DNA of 64,000 nucleotides from Oceanobacter kriegii DSM 6294 (GTDB taxonomy: Bacteria > Pseudomonadota > Gammaproteobacteria > Pseudomonadales > Oceanobacteraceae), in NCBI RefSeq assembly GCF_000422845.1, contig NZ_AUGV01000004.1:248001-312000 (forward strand), in the 5' to 3' direction. Both the position numbers and the translations under genes were made by a program. This document shows positions 51,950 through 61,193 of this stretch, one piece after another (the first letter of the stretch is position 1; the number at the start of each line of letters is the position of its first letter). Under the pieces are notes generated by a model. It searched no databases, was not told the origin of the DNA, and worked only from the letters and a program-made list of their open reading frames with translations.

Positions 51950-52492
51950 TTACTTCTTCTTCACAGGAGCGATCACCATAACCATCTGGCGACCTTCCAT
52001 TTTAGGGCGTTGCTCAACTACACCAATGTCTTCCAGATCGGCTTCGACACGGTTCATCAAGTCCATACCCAAATCCTGGTGGGCCATTTCACGGCCACGG
52101 AAGCGCAACGAGACTTTAGCCTTGTTGCCATCTTCAAGGAAACGCTTGAGGTTACGCAGTTTGATCTGGTAATCCCCAATGTCCGTGCCAGGACGGAACT
52201 TCATTTCCTTGATTTGAACCTGATGCTGACGCTTTTTGGCTTCGGCTTTCTGCTTTTTCTCTTCGTAAAGCTTCTTGCCAAAGTCCATTACCTTACAAAC
52301 AATCGGGTCACCGTCCGAGATTTGCACCAGATCCAGCTCAGCTTCCTGAGCGGCTTCGAGTGCTTCACGGATACTAACAACTCCTACCTGATTGCCATCG
52401 GCGCCAATCAATCGAACTTCTGTTGCACGAATTTGATCGTTGATGGCGGCACGGTTGTCGTTGCGGCCGCCTCTTCTGTTGTCGCGTCTGAT
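51950..52492 (-). CDS. infC: Translation initiation factor IF-3 (AUC start)
   Basis: The only start that gives a full N-terminal domain is ATC at 52490-52492, six nt after GGAGAG. It yields 180 residues ([20 protein letters not shown]), the same length as E. coli IF3. No ATG, GTG or TTG starts a complete protein; a TTG at 52411 would delete about 27 residues. The body is conserved ([52 protein letters not shown]). IF3 rejects non-AUG starts, which autoregulates infC. It starts 2 nt after the thrS stop. Confidence 0.93.
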   Translation of the reverse strand: MRRDNRRGGRNDNRAAINDQIRATEVRLIGADGNQVGVVSIREALEAAQEAELDLVQISDGDPIVCKVMDFGKKLYEEKKQKAEAKKRQHQVQIKEMKFRPGTDIGDYQIKLRNLKRFLEDGNKAKVSLRFRGREMAHQDLGMDLMNRVEADLEDIGVVEQRPKMEGRQMVMVIAPVKKK

Positions 52493-52494
52493 AC

Positions 52495-54426
52495 TCAGCT
52501 CTCCATTCCAAACCGACCGCGCTGGGAAATAGCACCATCAAGGAGGCTTTGGAATTCATCGATCGTCATTACGCCGAGATCTTCTCCCTTACGAGTGCGC
52601 ACAGCAACGGTGTTGGCTTCTACTTCTTTATCCCCTACCACTAACAGGTAAGGTACCTTGTGCAAAGTGTGCTCGCGGATTTTAAAGCCGATCTTCTCGT
52701 TTCTCAAGTCCGCGGCTGCACGATAACCCTTTTCTTTCAGATTTTTTGCAAGATTTTCGCAATATTCTGCCTGGTTATCGGTAATGTTCAGTACCGCAAC
52801 CTGCTGTGGAGCCAACCACGGAGGCATGGCGCCGGCGTAGTGTTCGATCAGGATACCGATGAAGCGCTCGAAGGAACCCAAAATGGCGCGGTGCAACATC
52901 ACCGGTGTTTTACGCTCGCCGTCTTCGTCGACGAACTGGGCGCCCAGGCGTTCTGGCAGCATGAAGTCCAGCTGAATGGTACCGCACTGCCATACACGGC
53001 CGATGCAGTCACGCAGGGAGAATTCGATCTTCGGACCGTAGAAGGCACCTTCACCTGGCTGCAATTCCCAATCCAGACCGGCGTCGTTCAATGCATCTTC
53101 CAATGCAGATTCCGCACGATCCCACAGGTCTTCGGAACCGATACGGCCTTCTGGACGAGTGGACAGCTTCATTTCAACCGCGTCAAAACCGAAGTCCTTG
53201 TAGACATCGAGCGTCAGCTTGATGAAATCGGAGGCTTCCTGACGAATCTGGTTTTCGGCACAGAAGATGTGGGCATCGTCCTGGGTGAAGCCACGTACAC
53301 GCATGATGCCGTGAAGGGCACCGGACGGTTCGTTACGGTGACAGGAACCGAATTCCGCCAGACGCAGTGGCAGGTCACGGTAGCTCTTCAGGCCCTGGTT
53401 AAACACCTGAATGTGACAAGGGCAGTTCATCGGCTTGACGGCGTAGCTGCGCTTCTCGGACTCAGTGGTGAACATGGCGTCCTGGTAGTGTTCCCAGTGA
53501 CCGGATTTTTCCCACAGGGTACGGTCAACCACCATCGGAGTTTTGATCTCCTGATAGCCAGCATCGATCTGAACCTTACGCATGTACTGTTCCAGTACCT
53601 GCCATACTGTCCAGCCATTTGGATGCCAGAACACCATACCCGGCGCTTCTTCCTGCAAGTGGAACAGGTTCAGCTGCTTGGCCAGTTTACGGTGGTCGCG
53701 TTTTTCGGCTTCTTCCAGACGAGTGAGATATTCTTTCATCTCTTTCTTGTCGTTCCAGGCAGTGCCGTAAATACGCTGCAACATCTTGTTGTCGCTGTCA
53801 CCGCGCCAGTAAGCACCGGATACGCGTTGCAGCTTGAAGATGCGCATAACACGGGTGTTTGGTACGTGAGGACCCACACACATGTCGATGTATTCTTCGT
53901 GATGGTACAGGCCTACTGCGGTTTCGCCTTTTTCAATCAGGCCATCCACCAGCTCAACCTTGTAGTCTTCACCACGGTCAACAAACACCTGACGTGCCTG
54001 TTCAATCGGCGTCATTTCCTTGATCACCGGGTAGTCTTTCTTGATCAGCTCTTTAACGCGCTTTTCAATCGCCGCAACGTCTTCCGGAGTGAAAGGACGT
54101 TCGTAGTCGATGTCGTAGTAGAAGCCGTTTTCAATCACAGGACCGATGGCCATTTTGGCTTCCGGGTACAGCTGCTTGACGGCGTGACCCACCAGGTGAG
54201 CGAACGAGTGACGAATAACTTCCACACCTTCCTGATCGCGACCCGTGATCAGGGTGATGTCGGCGTCTTCGGTGATCAATTCACAAGCATCAACCAGCTC
54301 GCCATTGATTCGACCGCAAACGGTTGCCTTGGCCAAACCGGGGCCAATGTCTTCAGCAACTTGCATCAGGGTAACTGGCTGCTCGAAAGAACGTTGAGAG
54401 CCATCAGGAAGGGTAATAACAGGCAT
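52495..54426 (-). CDS. thrS: Threonyl-tRNA synthetase
   Basis: The 643-residue protein has a TGS domain ([20 protein letters not shown]), editing domain with [20 protein letters not shown], and the class II catalytic core ([36 protein letters not shown]-like, here [20 protein letters not shown]). The C-terminal anticodon-binding domain has [20 protein letters not shown]. It is the first gene of the translation operon. Confidence 0.99.
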   Translation of the reverse strand: MPVITLPDGSQRSFEQPVTLMQVAEDIGPGLAKATVCGRINGELVDACELITEDADITLITGRDQEGVEVIRHSFAHLVGHAVKQLYPEAKMAIGPVIENGFYYDIDYERPFTPEDVAAIEKRVKELIKKDYPVIKEMTPIEQARQVFVDRGEDYKVELVDGLIEKGETAVGLYHHEEYIDMCVGPHVPNTRVMRIFKLQRVSGAYWRGDSDNKMLQRIYGTAWNDKKEMKEYLTRLEEAEKRDHRKLAKQLNLFHLQEEAPGMVFWHPNGWTVWQVLEQYMRKVQIDAGYQEIKTPMVVDRTLWEKSGHWEHYQDAMFTTESEKRSYAVKPMNCPCHIQVFNQGLKSYRDLPLRLAEFGSCHRNEPSGALHGIMRVRGFTQDDAHIFCAENQIRQEASDFIKLTLDVYKDFGFDAVEMKLSTRPEGRIGSEDLWDRAESALEDALNDAGLDWELQPGEGAFYGPKIEFSLRDCIGRVWQCGTIQLDFMLPERLGAQFVDEDGERKTPVMLHRAILGSFERFIGILIEHYAGAMPPWLAPQQVAVLNITDNQAEYCENLAKNLKEKGYRAAADLRNEKIGFKIREHTLHKVPYLLVVGDKEVEANTVAVRTRKGEDLGVMTIDEFQSLLDGAISQRGRFGMES

Positions 54427-54724
54427 AAGGATAGTCCTTGTCAGTGGTGGCCCCTACGACAGGCCACGTGCATGTATAAAACGAAGCCGAGCACTTTACC
54501 CACCCGTGTTTGCGCTGTAAACCGCTGAGTGCCCTGTCAAAGGGCAGCTTCACAAACCGGTAACATTCGTTGTGCAGAAAACCGTCAATAAGGCCCAAAT
54601 CCGGGCGCCCGGAGCTGGAATACCACTTGCTTTACTTTATCAAGAGGCCTCCGTCCTGGATCAATAGAACAGCTCAGCAGACAGCCCACAAAACACAAGC
54701 AAGACGCATAAGGAGGTGCCAGCG
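54427..54724. other. Intergenic region between divergent thrS and the AraC-type gene
   Basis: About 300 bp holding the thrS promoter and leader and the AraC-gene promoter. I see no clear thrS-type tRNA-like operator and no ORF. Confidence 0.45.
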
Positions 54725-55708
54725 ATGAATACCGTTCCGGCCTATGCCGAAATCAACCGCTTCGCCCATGCCTTGACCAACTGGCCCCAGCAATACGACC
54801 AGATCACCCCCGGGCGGTTTGACGGCAAGTTGCAGGACGTCAGCACCGGCAGCGTGCGACTGTTTCGGGAAACCATGAATCAGTCGGTGGCCCAACACAC
54901 TTGCACCCCGGCCAACACCATCAGCCTGCTGATTCCATTGATGGAGCGCCCCCAGTGCGAAGATGCTCGCGGCTTTGCCGCCGACGCCATTACTCTGCTG
55001 CCCTACCAGAGCGACTTCTTTTTTGTTGGGCCACGCCATACCGACTATCTGGTAATCGCGCTGGACACCCAACAACTGCAACAGCAGCTGTGCCCGGTGG
55101 ACTACCATACCCTGCAATCCCAACAGCAAAGCCAACGCATCATTGGCAGCCGCCACGACCTTCCGGCGTTACGACAAACCACCACCCACTGGCTCAACAC
55201 CCTGATTGCGTTGAATACAGGCCGCGCTGGCGACCTAGTAGATGACCTAATAGATGACCAGCTGGTGAAACAGCAAAAGCACATTGAACATCAGCTCATC
55301 AGTCTGACCTGCGAGCTGTTTGGCCATCACACAGATTCAGGCAACGTTCATTGGCAGCCGCTGCCCGGCCGCTATCGTCAGTTGGTGAAAGACTGCCACG
55401 ATCTGGCGTTGTCGCCCGAGGGCAGCAGTGCCACCCTGCTGGAACTCAGCCAGTGGTTGAATGTGCCCCAGCGCACGCTGAGGTACAGTTTTGAAAAAGC
55501 GGCCGGGGTATCACCCAACCAGTATTTAAGGGCTGCCAAACTCAATGCCGCCCGACGGGAAATCATACAGAGCGACCTGCCCATCGGCTCGGTTGCTGCC
55601 AATCAGGGCTTTTACCACGGCGGTTATTTCGGCCAACAATACAAGGCCATGTTTGGCGAGACGCCGCGCCAAACCCGCCAGCGCCGCAGAGGAATTTCAG
55701 CAGTCTAA
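54725..55708 (+). CDS. AraC-family transcriptional regulator
   Basis: The start is ATG 54725, eight nt after AAGGAGG. The 327-residue protein has an N-terminal effector-type domain (about 1-210) and a C-terminal AraC/XylS DNA-binding domain with two HTHs: LLELSQWLNVPQRTLRYSFE and IGSVAANQGFYHGGYFGQQY. The tail KAMFGETPRQTRQRR is typical. The final codons overlap the convergent membrane-protein gene by 4 bp. Its layout resembles regulators of amine metabolism such as EutR or FeaR; an amine oxidase gene is nearby, but control of it is a guess. Confidence 0.9.
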   Translation: MNTVPAYAEINRFAHALTNWPQQYDQITPGRFDGKLQDVSTGSVRLFRETMNQSVAQHTCTPANTISLLIPLMERPQCEDARGFAADAITLLPYQSDFFFVGPRHTDYLVIALDTQQLQQQLCPVDYHTLQSQQQSQRIIGSRHDLPALRQTTTHWLNTLIALNTGRAGDLVDDLIDDQLVKQQKHIEHQLISLTCELFGHHTDSGNVHWQPLPGRYRQLVKDCHDLALSPEGSSATLLELSQWLNVPQRTLRYSFEKAAGVSPNQYLRAAKLNAARREIIQSDLPIGSVAANQGFYHGGYFGQQYKAMFGETPRQTRQRRRGISAV

Positions 55709-56523
55709 TAAACAGTGACTGTGTTTCGCTGCATCAATAACCGTTCGCCAATTCCGTAGGCAACACACCCGGATAGCACCACCCAGGCCGCCAACCATTG
55801 ATCCATCGCCACAGGCATCAGCATCGTGTGATGCCCTGAGCTGGCAGACATCAGGCTTTCGCCAGTGGAACTATGTGTAGCGACCATGGAATGGGCGTAC
55901 AGATCATCGAACAACAGCATCAGGCTGCCCCACAACGCCATGGGAACAATCATCAACGCCGTCATCACCACCCTGCTGATGCTTGCCTGAACAGGCTTTG
56001 TCAGCGTCAGCAGCAAGACCTCGCTCATCAGCCAGCCGCTGACCACCATTAACCATTTGCCCAGTGAATACCAACCAGCAGACGCCATACCTATCTGGTG
56101 AAAATCCGGCAGCATCCAGACCAGTACCGCGATAATCGACACCACTGCCAACGGCCATAGCCAATGGGATGGAAGCCGATGACCCGATGGGGCGACTGAT
56201 GCATTTACGGGTGAGAACTGTCCAAGTGAGACAGCTGCGAAATTGGAAGAATAAGCAGCACCTGAACAGGCTTTCCCTGCAAGCGCTGCTGCCCACATCA
56301 GTGGCAACAACAGGTGCAGCATGACGCTTTGCCAACTGTGTAGCCATAAAGAGAAACGAGCCAAGGCATCCAGCTGCGGGGTCGCGCAAGCAACCAACAG
56401 AAGCAGGCAACTGATGCCCAACGCTCTTTGGGTTTTATCCAGTCCATTAGCAGACCGTTTCAGGACAGCCAAGCCCCACAACACGCACATGCCGAGTAAC
56501 AGCCATTCAGTCCAGAACAACAT
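55705..56523 (-). CDS. Polytopic membrane protein, possibly cytochrome-oxidase-assembly (CtaG)-like
   Basis: The 272-residue protein has about 7 membrane helices, including LGISCLLLLVACATPQLDAL and SVMLHLLLPLMWAAALAGKA. Conserved-looking residues include HSWQSVMLHLLLPLMWAAAL and a His-rich loop near the end (SSGHHTML). The layout is like CtaG/caa3-assembly proteins. It lies between the AraC gene and the amine oxidase, convergent with the former. The identification is weak. Confidence 0.45.
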   Translation of the reverse strand: MLFWTEWLLLGMCVLWGLAVLKRSANGLDKTQRALGISCLLLLVACATPQLDALARFSLWLHSWQSVMLHLLLPLMWAAALAGKACSGAAYSSNFAAVSLGQFSPVNASVAPSGHRLPSHWLWPLAVVSIIAVLVWMLPDFHQIGMASAGWYSLGKWLMVVSGWLMSEVLLLTLTKPVQASISRVVMTALMIVPMALWGSLMLLFDDLYAHSMVATHSSTGESLMSASSGHHTMLMPVAMDQWLAAWVVLSGCVAYGIGERLLMQRNTVTVY

Positions 56524-56624
56524 AACGACCTCCCTCCTCTAACACCTGAAAAGCAGCCCCTGCCCAAACAACTCTCAGCCAAAACATCTCCCACCCCATG
56601 TCCAAACAGGCTGGACACTGAGGA

Positions 56625-56659
56625 GACCAGGGTAGCCCGCTGGTTACAGCGCCCTGGTC
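56625..56659. other. Hairpin between the membrane-protein and amine-oxidase genes
   Basis: GACCAGGGTAGC pairs with GCGCCCTGGTC with a small internal mismatch, followed on the plus strand by CTTTT. No plus-strand gene lies immediately upstream, so its role is unclear. Confidence 0.4.
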
Positions 56660-56741
56660 CTTTTGTCTGGCTTGGTTTTGGGTGAATTATTTAGGCTGGT
56701 TGGCGTAGTTTTGGTTTTAACTACGCTGCCAATGGCCCGGA

Positions 56742-58730
56742 TCAGCCATCGGACTCATCTGCCACACCAACCGAACGCTGGTCTTTCACGGCAGGCACAT
56801 CCATCGCTGGATTGCCGTCAAAGAAATTGTTCGGCTTCAGGTGAAAGCCAACGTACTCCACCGGCATCACCGGGAAGTCCTCCGGCTTGCAGATGTGGGT
56901 ATGGCCATAGGTGTGCCACAGCACGATGTCGGTATTTTCAACATTGCGGTTTTGCTGAATGTAATTGGGCAGTCCGTCGCCGGTGTTCTGGTTTGGGTAC
57001 ATGCCGGTGCCATAGCGTTCGTTGGGGTCGTAGGGCGTCACCCACACGTGGTTGGCTGCAAATCCGGCACGCTTGCCAATGTAGCTGTCGGGCTTCGCCA
57101 GCATCACCGGGTTGTGTTCAGCCACCAGCTTGTATCCCGGCGGATTCCCCACGGCGTTTTTCTTATTGGGGTTGATCACTTTCCAGAAGCGTCCGCTCTG
57201 ACCATTGGCATGACGGGCTGCTTCCAGCTCGGTTTTCAGCGGTGTGATGGAGGTGTTAAACACATTGCCCCACGGATTCACTTCCGGGTCATCACAAGGG
57301 CTGAAGTTGGTTTCCATCACGGTGTTTTGTTCGCCATCCAGCATCATGTGCAGGCGGGCGCTGAAGAAATGCTGGTGCGATGGGCCGTAGATTTCCGGCG
57401 TTACCTTGCCCGCCGCATGGGGCGGTGTGGTACCTGGCAGCATACCTGCGGTCTGGATTATGCCGGTGAGCTTGGTTTCCATTTGAATGGTGCCGTCCTG
57501 ATACAGATACCAGTAGAAGCCGTAATCGTAGTTACCCACGGTACAGAAGAAGCTGATCACCAGACGACGGGAGCGACGCACTTCAAACACATCGGTGCGG
57601 AATTCGTAGTGTTTCCACAGCGTGCCGTAGTCTTCTTCATGCATGCAAACGGCGTTTTTCATCACAAAGGCTTCGCCCTTGTCATCCACCGCCGGAATAT
57701 CGAAATAATGAATGGCGCCCAGGCAGTCGCATCCCAATTCCAGCTGATTAGCCAATCGCCCAAGGCCATATTCCCCACCGTCGAAGGCGCATTTCCAGTA
57801 GTGGTTCAAGGCGGTATCGGAATACGGCACCGCCATGTCGGTAACGCTGGCGCGATAGATGATCGGTCGTTTGTTGCCCTTGTCGACGTAGCTGAGCTGA
57901 TTCAACGTCAGGCCTTCCCGAGGCGTAAAGCCAACGCGGAATTCCCAGTTTTGCCAGCTGACTTTCCAGCCATCAACCTGAAAAGACACCCCTTCCGGCT
58001 GAACAATATGCAGCGGTTTGACGTCGTCACGCGGCGTCCCCAGCGACGGTGAATCGTAATTGCGCTTGGTTTTCGGCACCGGCGTGTTGTTGCCGTCGCC
58101 CAGTAGCTCGATCACCTTGCCTTCGTTAAGGTCGATGATGGCCACCAGCCCTTCAATCGGGTGGGCGTAGCCGTTATCGGTAAACTCATCCCGATAGAAC
58201 GCCACTCCCCGCATCAGGCGCTTGCCCTTGAATTTGGGGTCGTCGCCGAAATAGCCGAATGACCAGGGGTCTATCTGAATGTTTTCGATGTCTTTATCGG
58301 TCAAACCGCGGCGCTTTACGGCAGCGCGCCAATCCGGATCGTTCTGAACAATGTCGACGCAAGTGAAGAACTCTTCCACCATAATCGGCGCCTGACCGGT
58401 GATGTCCGGATCAAGCTGCTGCCATTCGGTCACTTCCTTGCTGTTCAAATCCACCATGGCTTCGAACATCTCGCCGGTGGCTTTATCCAGCACGGTGGCA
58501 AAGGCACGTCGGGAAAACGCTTTTCCCGGCTCGAACGCCAGCACCTCGGCTTTGGGTGGCTCTTCCAGTTGCAGATAGGGAAAACGACAGCTGTCCGCCA
58601 GCCCCTTGGATTCTTTCAGAATGGCCGCAGCCAGCGACAGTTCTTTCAGTGTCAGCGGGTCTAACGGATGTTCGGCCACGGCATTGGCCATCAGATTGGC
58701 TTTTTCAGAAGCACAGCAACTTGCGGTCAT
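56742..58730 (-). CDS. Primary (copper) amine oxidase
   Basis: The 662-residue protein has no signal peptide (MTASCCASEKANLMANAVAE), so it is cytosolic, unlike E. coli TynA. GGAGGAATGACCC precedes the ATG. The topaquinone precursor Tyr401 is in VGNYDYGFYW. A likely catalytic Asp (about D317) lies in AFDGGEYGLG. Copper ligands are H452 and H454 (SHQHFFSARLH) and probably H612 (GHTHICKPEDFPVMPVEYVG). It oxidises primary amines to aldehyde, ammonia and H2O2. It is a single gene between the two-component genes and the membrane protein. Confidence 0.95.
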   Translation of the reverse strand: MTASCCASEKANLMANAVAEHPLDPLTLKELSLAAAILKESKGLADSCRFPYLQLEEPPKAEVLAFEPGKAFSRRAFATVLDKATGEMFEAMVDLNSKEVTEWQQLDPDITGQAPIMVEEFFTCVDIVQNDPDWRAAVKRRGLTDKDIENIQIDPWSFGYFGDDPKFKGKRLMRGVAFYRDEFTDNGYAHPIEGLVAIIDLNEGKVIELLGDGNNTPVPKTKRNYDSPSLGTPRDDVKPLHIVQPEGVSFQVDGWKVSWQNWEFRVGFTPREGLTLNQLSYVDKGNKRPIIYRASVTDMAVPYSDTALNHYWKCAFDGGEYGLGRLANQLELGCDCLGAIHYFDIPAVDDKGEAFVMKNAVCMHEEDYGTLWKHYEFRTDVFEVRRSRRLVISFFCTVGNYDYGFYWYLYQDGTIQMETKLTGIIQTAGMLPGTTPPHAAGKVTPEIYGPSHQHFFSARLHMMLDGEQNTVMETNFSPCDDPEVNPWGNVFNTSITPLKTELEAARHANGQSGRFWKVINPNKKNAVGNPPGYKLVAEHNPVMLAKPDSYIGKRAGFAANHVWVTPYDPNERYGTGMYPNQNTGDGLPNYIQQNRNVENTDIVLWHTYGHTHICKPEDFPVMPVEYVGFHLKPNNFFDGNPAMDVPAVKDQRSVGVADESDG

Positions 58731-58875
58731 GGGTCATTCCTCCAGAGCAGTGAATGACCTCAATCTATGACGTGCAGCAAATCGCTTTATCACAAATCGG
58801 CAAAGCGACGGATTTATGCCCGCGGCACACGACACCCTGCCGCCAATGCGGACAAAAGCAGGTGCTTAGCTCTCA

Positions 58876-59526
58876 TCAGCTTTGAAGAACCTTACGCACC
58901 ATTTCCGCGGTGCTGGTGACGCCGAATTTCTGTCGGATAACGGTGGCTCGATTGGCTACGGTTTTGGCCGAAATACCCAGTTCTTCAGCAATGATCTGAT
59001 TGCTTTTGCCTTCCAGCAAGCGGTCGGCAATTTCCCGTTCGCGGGCTGGCAAGCCCTGCAATACGGCAGCACTGTCGGCGGCGATTCCTGCACCGGCAGC
59101 CCCAGCACCACCTCTTGGCGCAAGGCGTTCCACGCTGCGCGATACGGCGGGGTCGATAAACGACTCACCAGCAGCCACCCGGGATAGCGCTTCAACCATC
59201 AGGTCGGGAGAGCTGGCTTTGGACAAATAGCCACTGGCTCCGGCAGCCAACGCCTCGCGAATCATGCCGGGTTCTTCGTACATGCTGAACATCAACACCC
59301 GGGCGTCCGGGTCGCGATTACGAATCTGGCGGCAAGCATCAATGCCAGACATATCCGGCATATTGATATCCAGCACCACCACGTCCGGCTGCTGCTGAAT
59401 AAACAACAGCACGGCATCGGTGCCAGAACCGGCTTCGATCACTTCCACATCCTTGATCAAGGCTCCCAGTAACGACAAATAGCCTTGCCGCACCACTGCG
59501 TGATCATCGGCCATCAGAATTTTCAT
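58876..59526 (-). CDS. NarL/LuxR-type response regulator
   Basis: The 216-residue protein has a receiver (ILMADDHAVVRQGYLSLLGA) with phospho-Asp in VVVLDINMPDMSGIDACRQI and Lys in SGYLSKASSP. A Gly/Ala-rich linker is followed by a LuxR HTH (LPAREREIADRLLEGKSNQI; LGISAKTVANRATVIRQKFG). It overlaps the sensor kinase gene by 4 bp. Confidence 0.96.
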   Translation of the reverse strand: MKILMADDHAVVRQGYLSLLGALIKDVEVIEAGSGTDAVLLFIQQQPDVVVLDINMPDMSGIDACRQIRNRDPDARVLMFSMYEEPGMIREALAAGASGYLSKASSPDLMVEALSRVAAGESFIDPAVSRSVERLAPRGGAGAAGAGIAADSAAVLQGLPAREREIADRLLEGKSNQIIAEELGISAKTVANRATVIRQKFGVTSTAEMVRKVLQS

Positions 59527-60809
59527 GGGGTTTCCTTATTGTTGTTTTGCCAGCTCAGGGTCACCTGTGTACCGGTACCAACCACAGAATCGATGGTTAG
59601 TTGTGCATGCAGCAACCTGGCCCGTTCCTGCATGGAACGAATACCAAAACCGGGAACGATGCGGGCCTGACCCTCGCCATCATCGATGATGGCGATGTTA
59701 GACAGTGTCTGGTCAGACGCCCCTGCCCGGCTATCCGACTTTTCGGTCAATACCACTTCGATATGGCCAGCTTTGCCATGACGAACGGCATTGTGAACGG
59801 CCTCCTGCACCAACCGATACATATGCGCCGATTGCTCCAGCGGTGGCTCTTGCTGGCATTCTCCCAGCAAAACACAACGCACATCAAACGCCTGTTCGAT
59901 GCCTTGCAACAGCTCATCCAGCGCTGCCCGAAAGCCCAATTGCTCCAACACCACCGGGTACAGCTGGTGAATCATGCGGCGGAAGCCCGCCTGTATGGCA
60001 TCGCAGCCATCCAGCAGCCGTTGGGCGGTTTGTTGCAGCCGTTCCTCATCGTCGCTGATCATCGGTACCACAAACGCCTGCGCTCGCATTCCGGTGACTT
60101 GCTGGCCAAGGTCATCATGCAGTTCACGAGCCAGCGCCGCCCGCTCGGTTTCCTGAATCTCCATCACCCGCTGGGCCAGTTGCTGGTTTTCATGGCGGGC
60201 TTGTTCCAGCGCCATCGCCATATGGTTAAAGTGCTGGGCAACCTGGCGGGCTTCCGGCAGAGCATAACCACCCAGGCGGGTTTGCAACTCGCCACGCTCC
60301 AGCTGATCGAGGGCGTTAACGAAGTCAGCCAACGGCCGCAGCCCCAACCTTACTCCCCAGTAAATCGCCAGATTGGCCAACACCGCAGTGGCAATAAACA
60401 GCCAGAACAAGCCAGTGGCCGACTCCCACACTTCAGATATTTCGTCACTGTCGTCCGGCACCAGAATCCGCCGCTCCCCACGCGAGCCGGTAAAAGCCAG
60501 CTGATAACCGCGATCCGGGTGATCGAACAGGTGTTCAAACCAGTTGGGCACCCGAGTCTCCGAGCCTTCTTCAAAGTCTGGTTCATGTGGATGCTGCAAC
60601 AGCCGTACGTGGCGCAAGTTACTGCCCACCAGATCCAGCAGCTCTTGTGGCTTGCCGGACTGAATCAACGCTTCAACAACCGGTTTCATGGCCTGCTGTT
60701 CGCGGATAACGTCTTCCCGGCCTTGCTGTAACAAACCAAACAGGCTGGCCGCCAGCGCCAGCACAAAGGCGCCGTTAACCATCAGCAAAATGCGCGCAAT
60801 TACACTCAT
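59523..60809 (-). CDS. NarX-type sensor histidine kinase
   Basis: The start is ATG 60807-60809, six nt after GGAG. The 428-residue protein has an N-terminal membrane helix, a periplasmic domain (about 30-125), a second helix, a HAMP-like region, and HisKA_3 with the phospho-His in RAALARELHDDLGQQVTGMR. The ATPase motif is VQEAVHNAVRHGKAGHIEVV, then IDDGEGQARIVPGFGIRSMQ. It forms a pair with the adjacent regulator. The sensed signal is unknown. Confidence 0.95.
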   Translation of the reverse strand: MSVIARILLMVNGAFVLALAASLFGLLQQGREDVIREQQAMKPVVEALIQSGKPQELLDLVGSNLRHVRLLQHPHEPDFEEGSETRVPNWFEHLFDHPDRGYQLAFTGSRGERRILVPDDSDEISEVWESATGLFWLFIATAVLANLAIYWGVRLGLRPLADFVNALDQLERGELQTRLGGYALPEARQVAQHFNHMAMALEQARHENQQLAQRVMEIQETERAALARELHDDLGQQVTGMRAQAFVVPMISDDEERLQQTAQRLLDGCDAIQAGFRRMIHQLYPVVLEQLGFRAALDELLQGIEQAFDVRCVLLGECQQEPPLEQSAHMYRLVQEAVHNAVRHGKAGHIEVVLTEKSDSRAGASDQTLSNIAIIDDGEGQARIVPGFGIRSMQERARLLHAQLTIDSVVGTGTQVTLSWQNNNKETP

Positions 60810-60838
60810 AGCCACTCCACCGGACTGCTGTTCTTAAC

Positions 60839-60872
60839 AAAAAAGCCCGGCGACTTCGATGAAGCGCCGGGC
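60839..60872 (-). terminator. Terminator downstream of the TonB-receptor transcript
   Basis: On the minus strand GCCCGGCG and CGCCGGGC form an 8-bp stem followed by TTTTTT. It lies beyond repeat copy C, so a transcript of the TonB-receptor gene would include that repeat. Confidence 0.85.
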
Positions 60873-60885
60873 AACCAGATCTTTA

Positions 60886-61149
60886 GGGGACATCTATTTA
60901 ATCCTGCGCGGCTCTGCGCGAGTGTTGCCGTTGTTCAGTGCAAGGCGACGAATGCAGCGAAATGACGAGTCCTTTTCAAATTCGTCAACACCGCACTGGG
61001 CGGCGGCAACCCGCGCCTGCGGGGGCTGCCGGATGATCCCGACTCTGTGTCGCCGACTTTTGACTTGACCCGTCAGGCCTGCAAGTCGTCTTCGTGATTC
61101 GAAATCATCCGGTAGCCCAGAGCCTGCACCGGATTAAAAAGATGTCCCC
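60886..61149. repeat. MITE-like structured repeat, copy C
   Basis: 264 bp, sharing the core of copies A and B (CTCTGCGCGAG; CGAATGCAGCG; TTGACTTGACCCGTCAGGCC). Its ends differ: GGGGACATCTATTTAATCC and its near-perfect complement at 61131-61149. The inner stems are also re-paired: GCTGCCGGATGAT (61025-61037) with 61104-61116, and CGACTT (61054-61059) with 61083-61088. It lies between the TonB-receptor stop and its terminator. Confidence 0.85.
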
Positions 61150-61193
61150 TTTCAGTACCAATCAAAAACAGTGTATACCTGCGTGTTTCGGGA

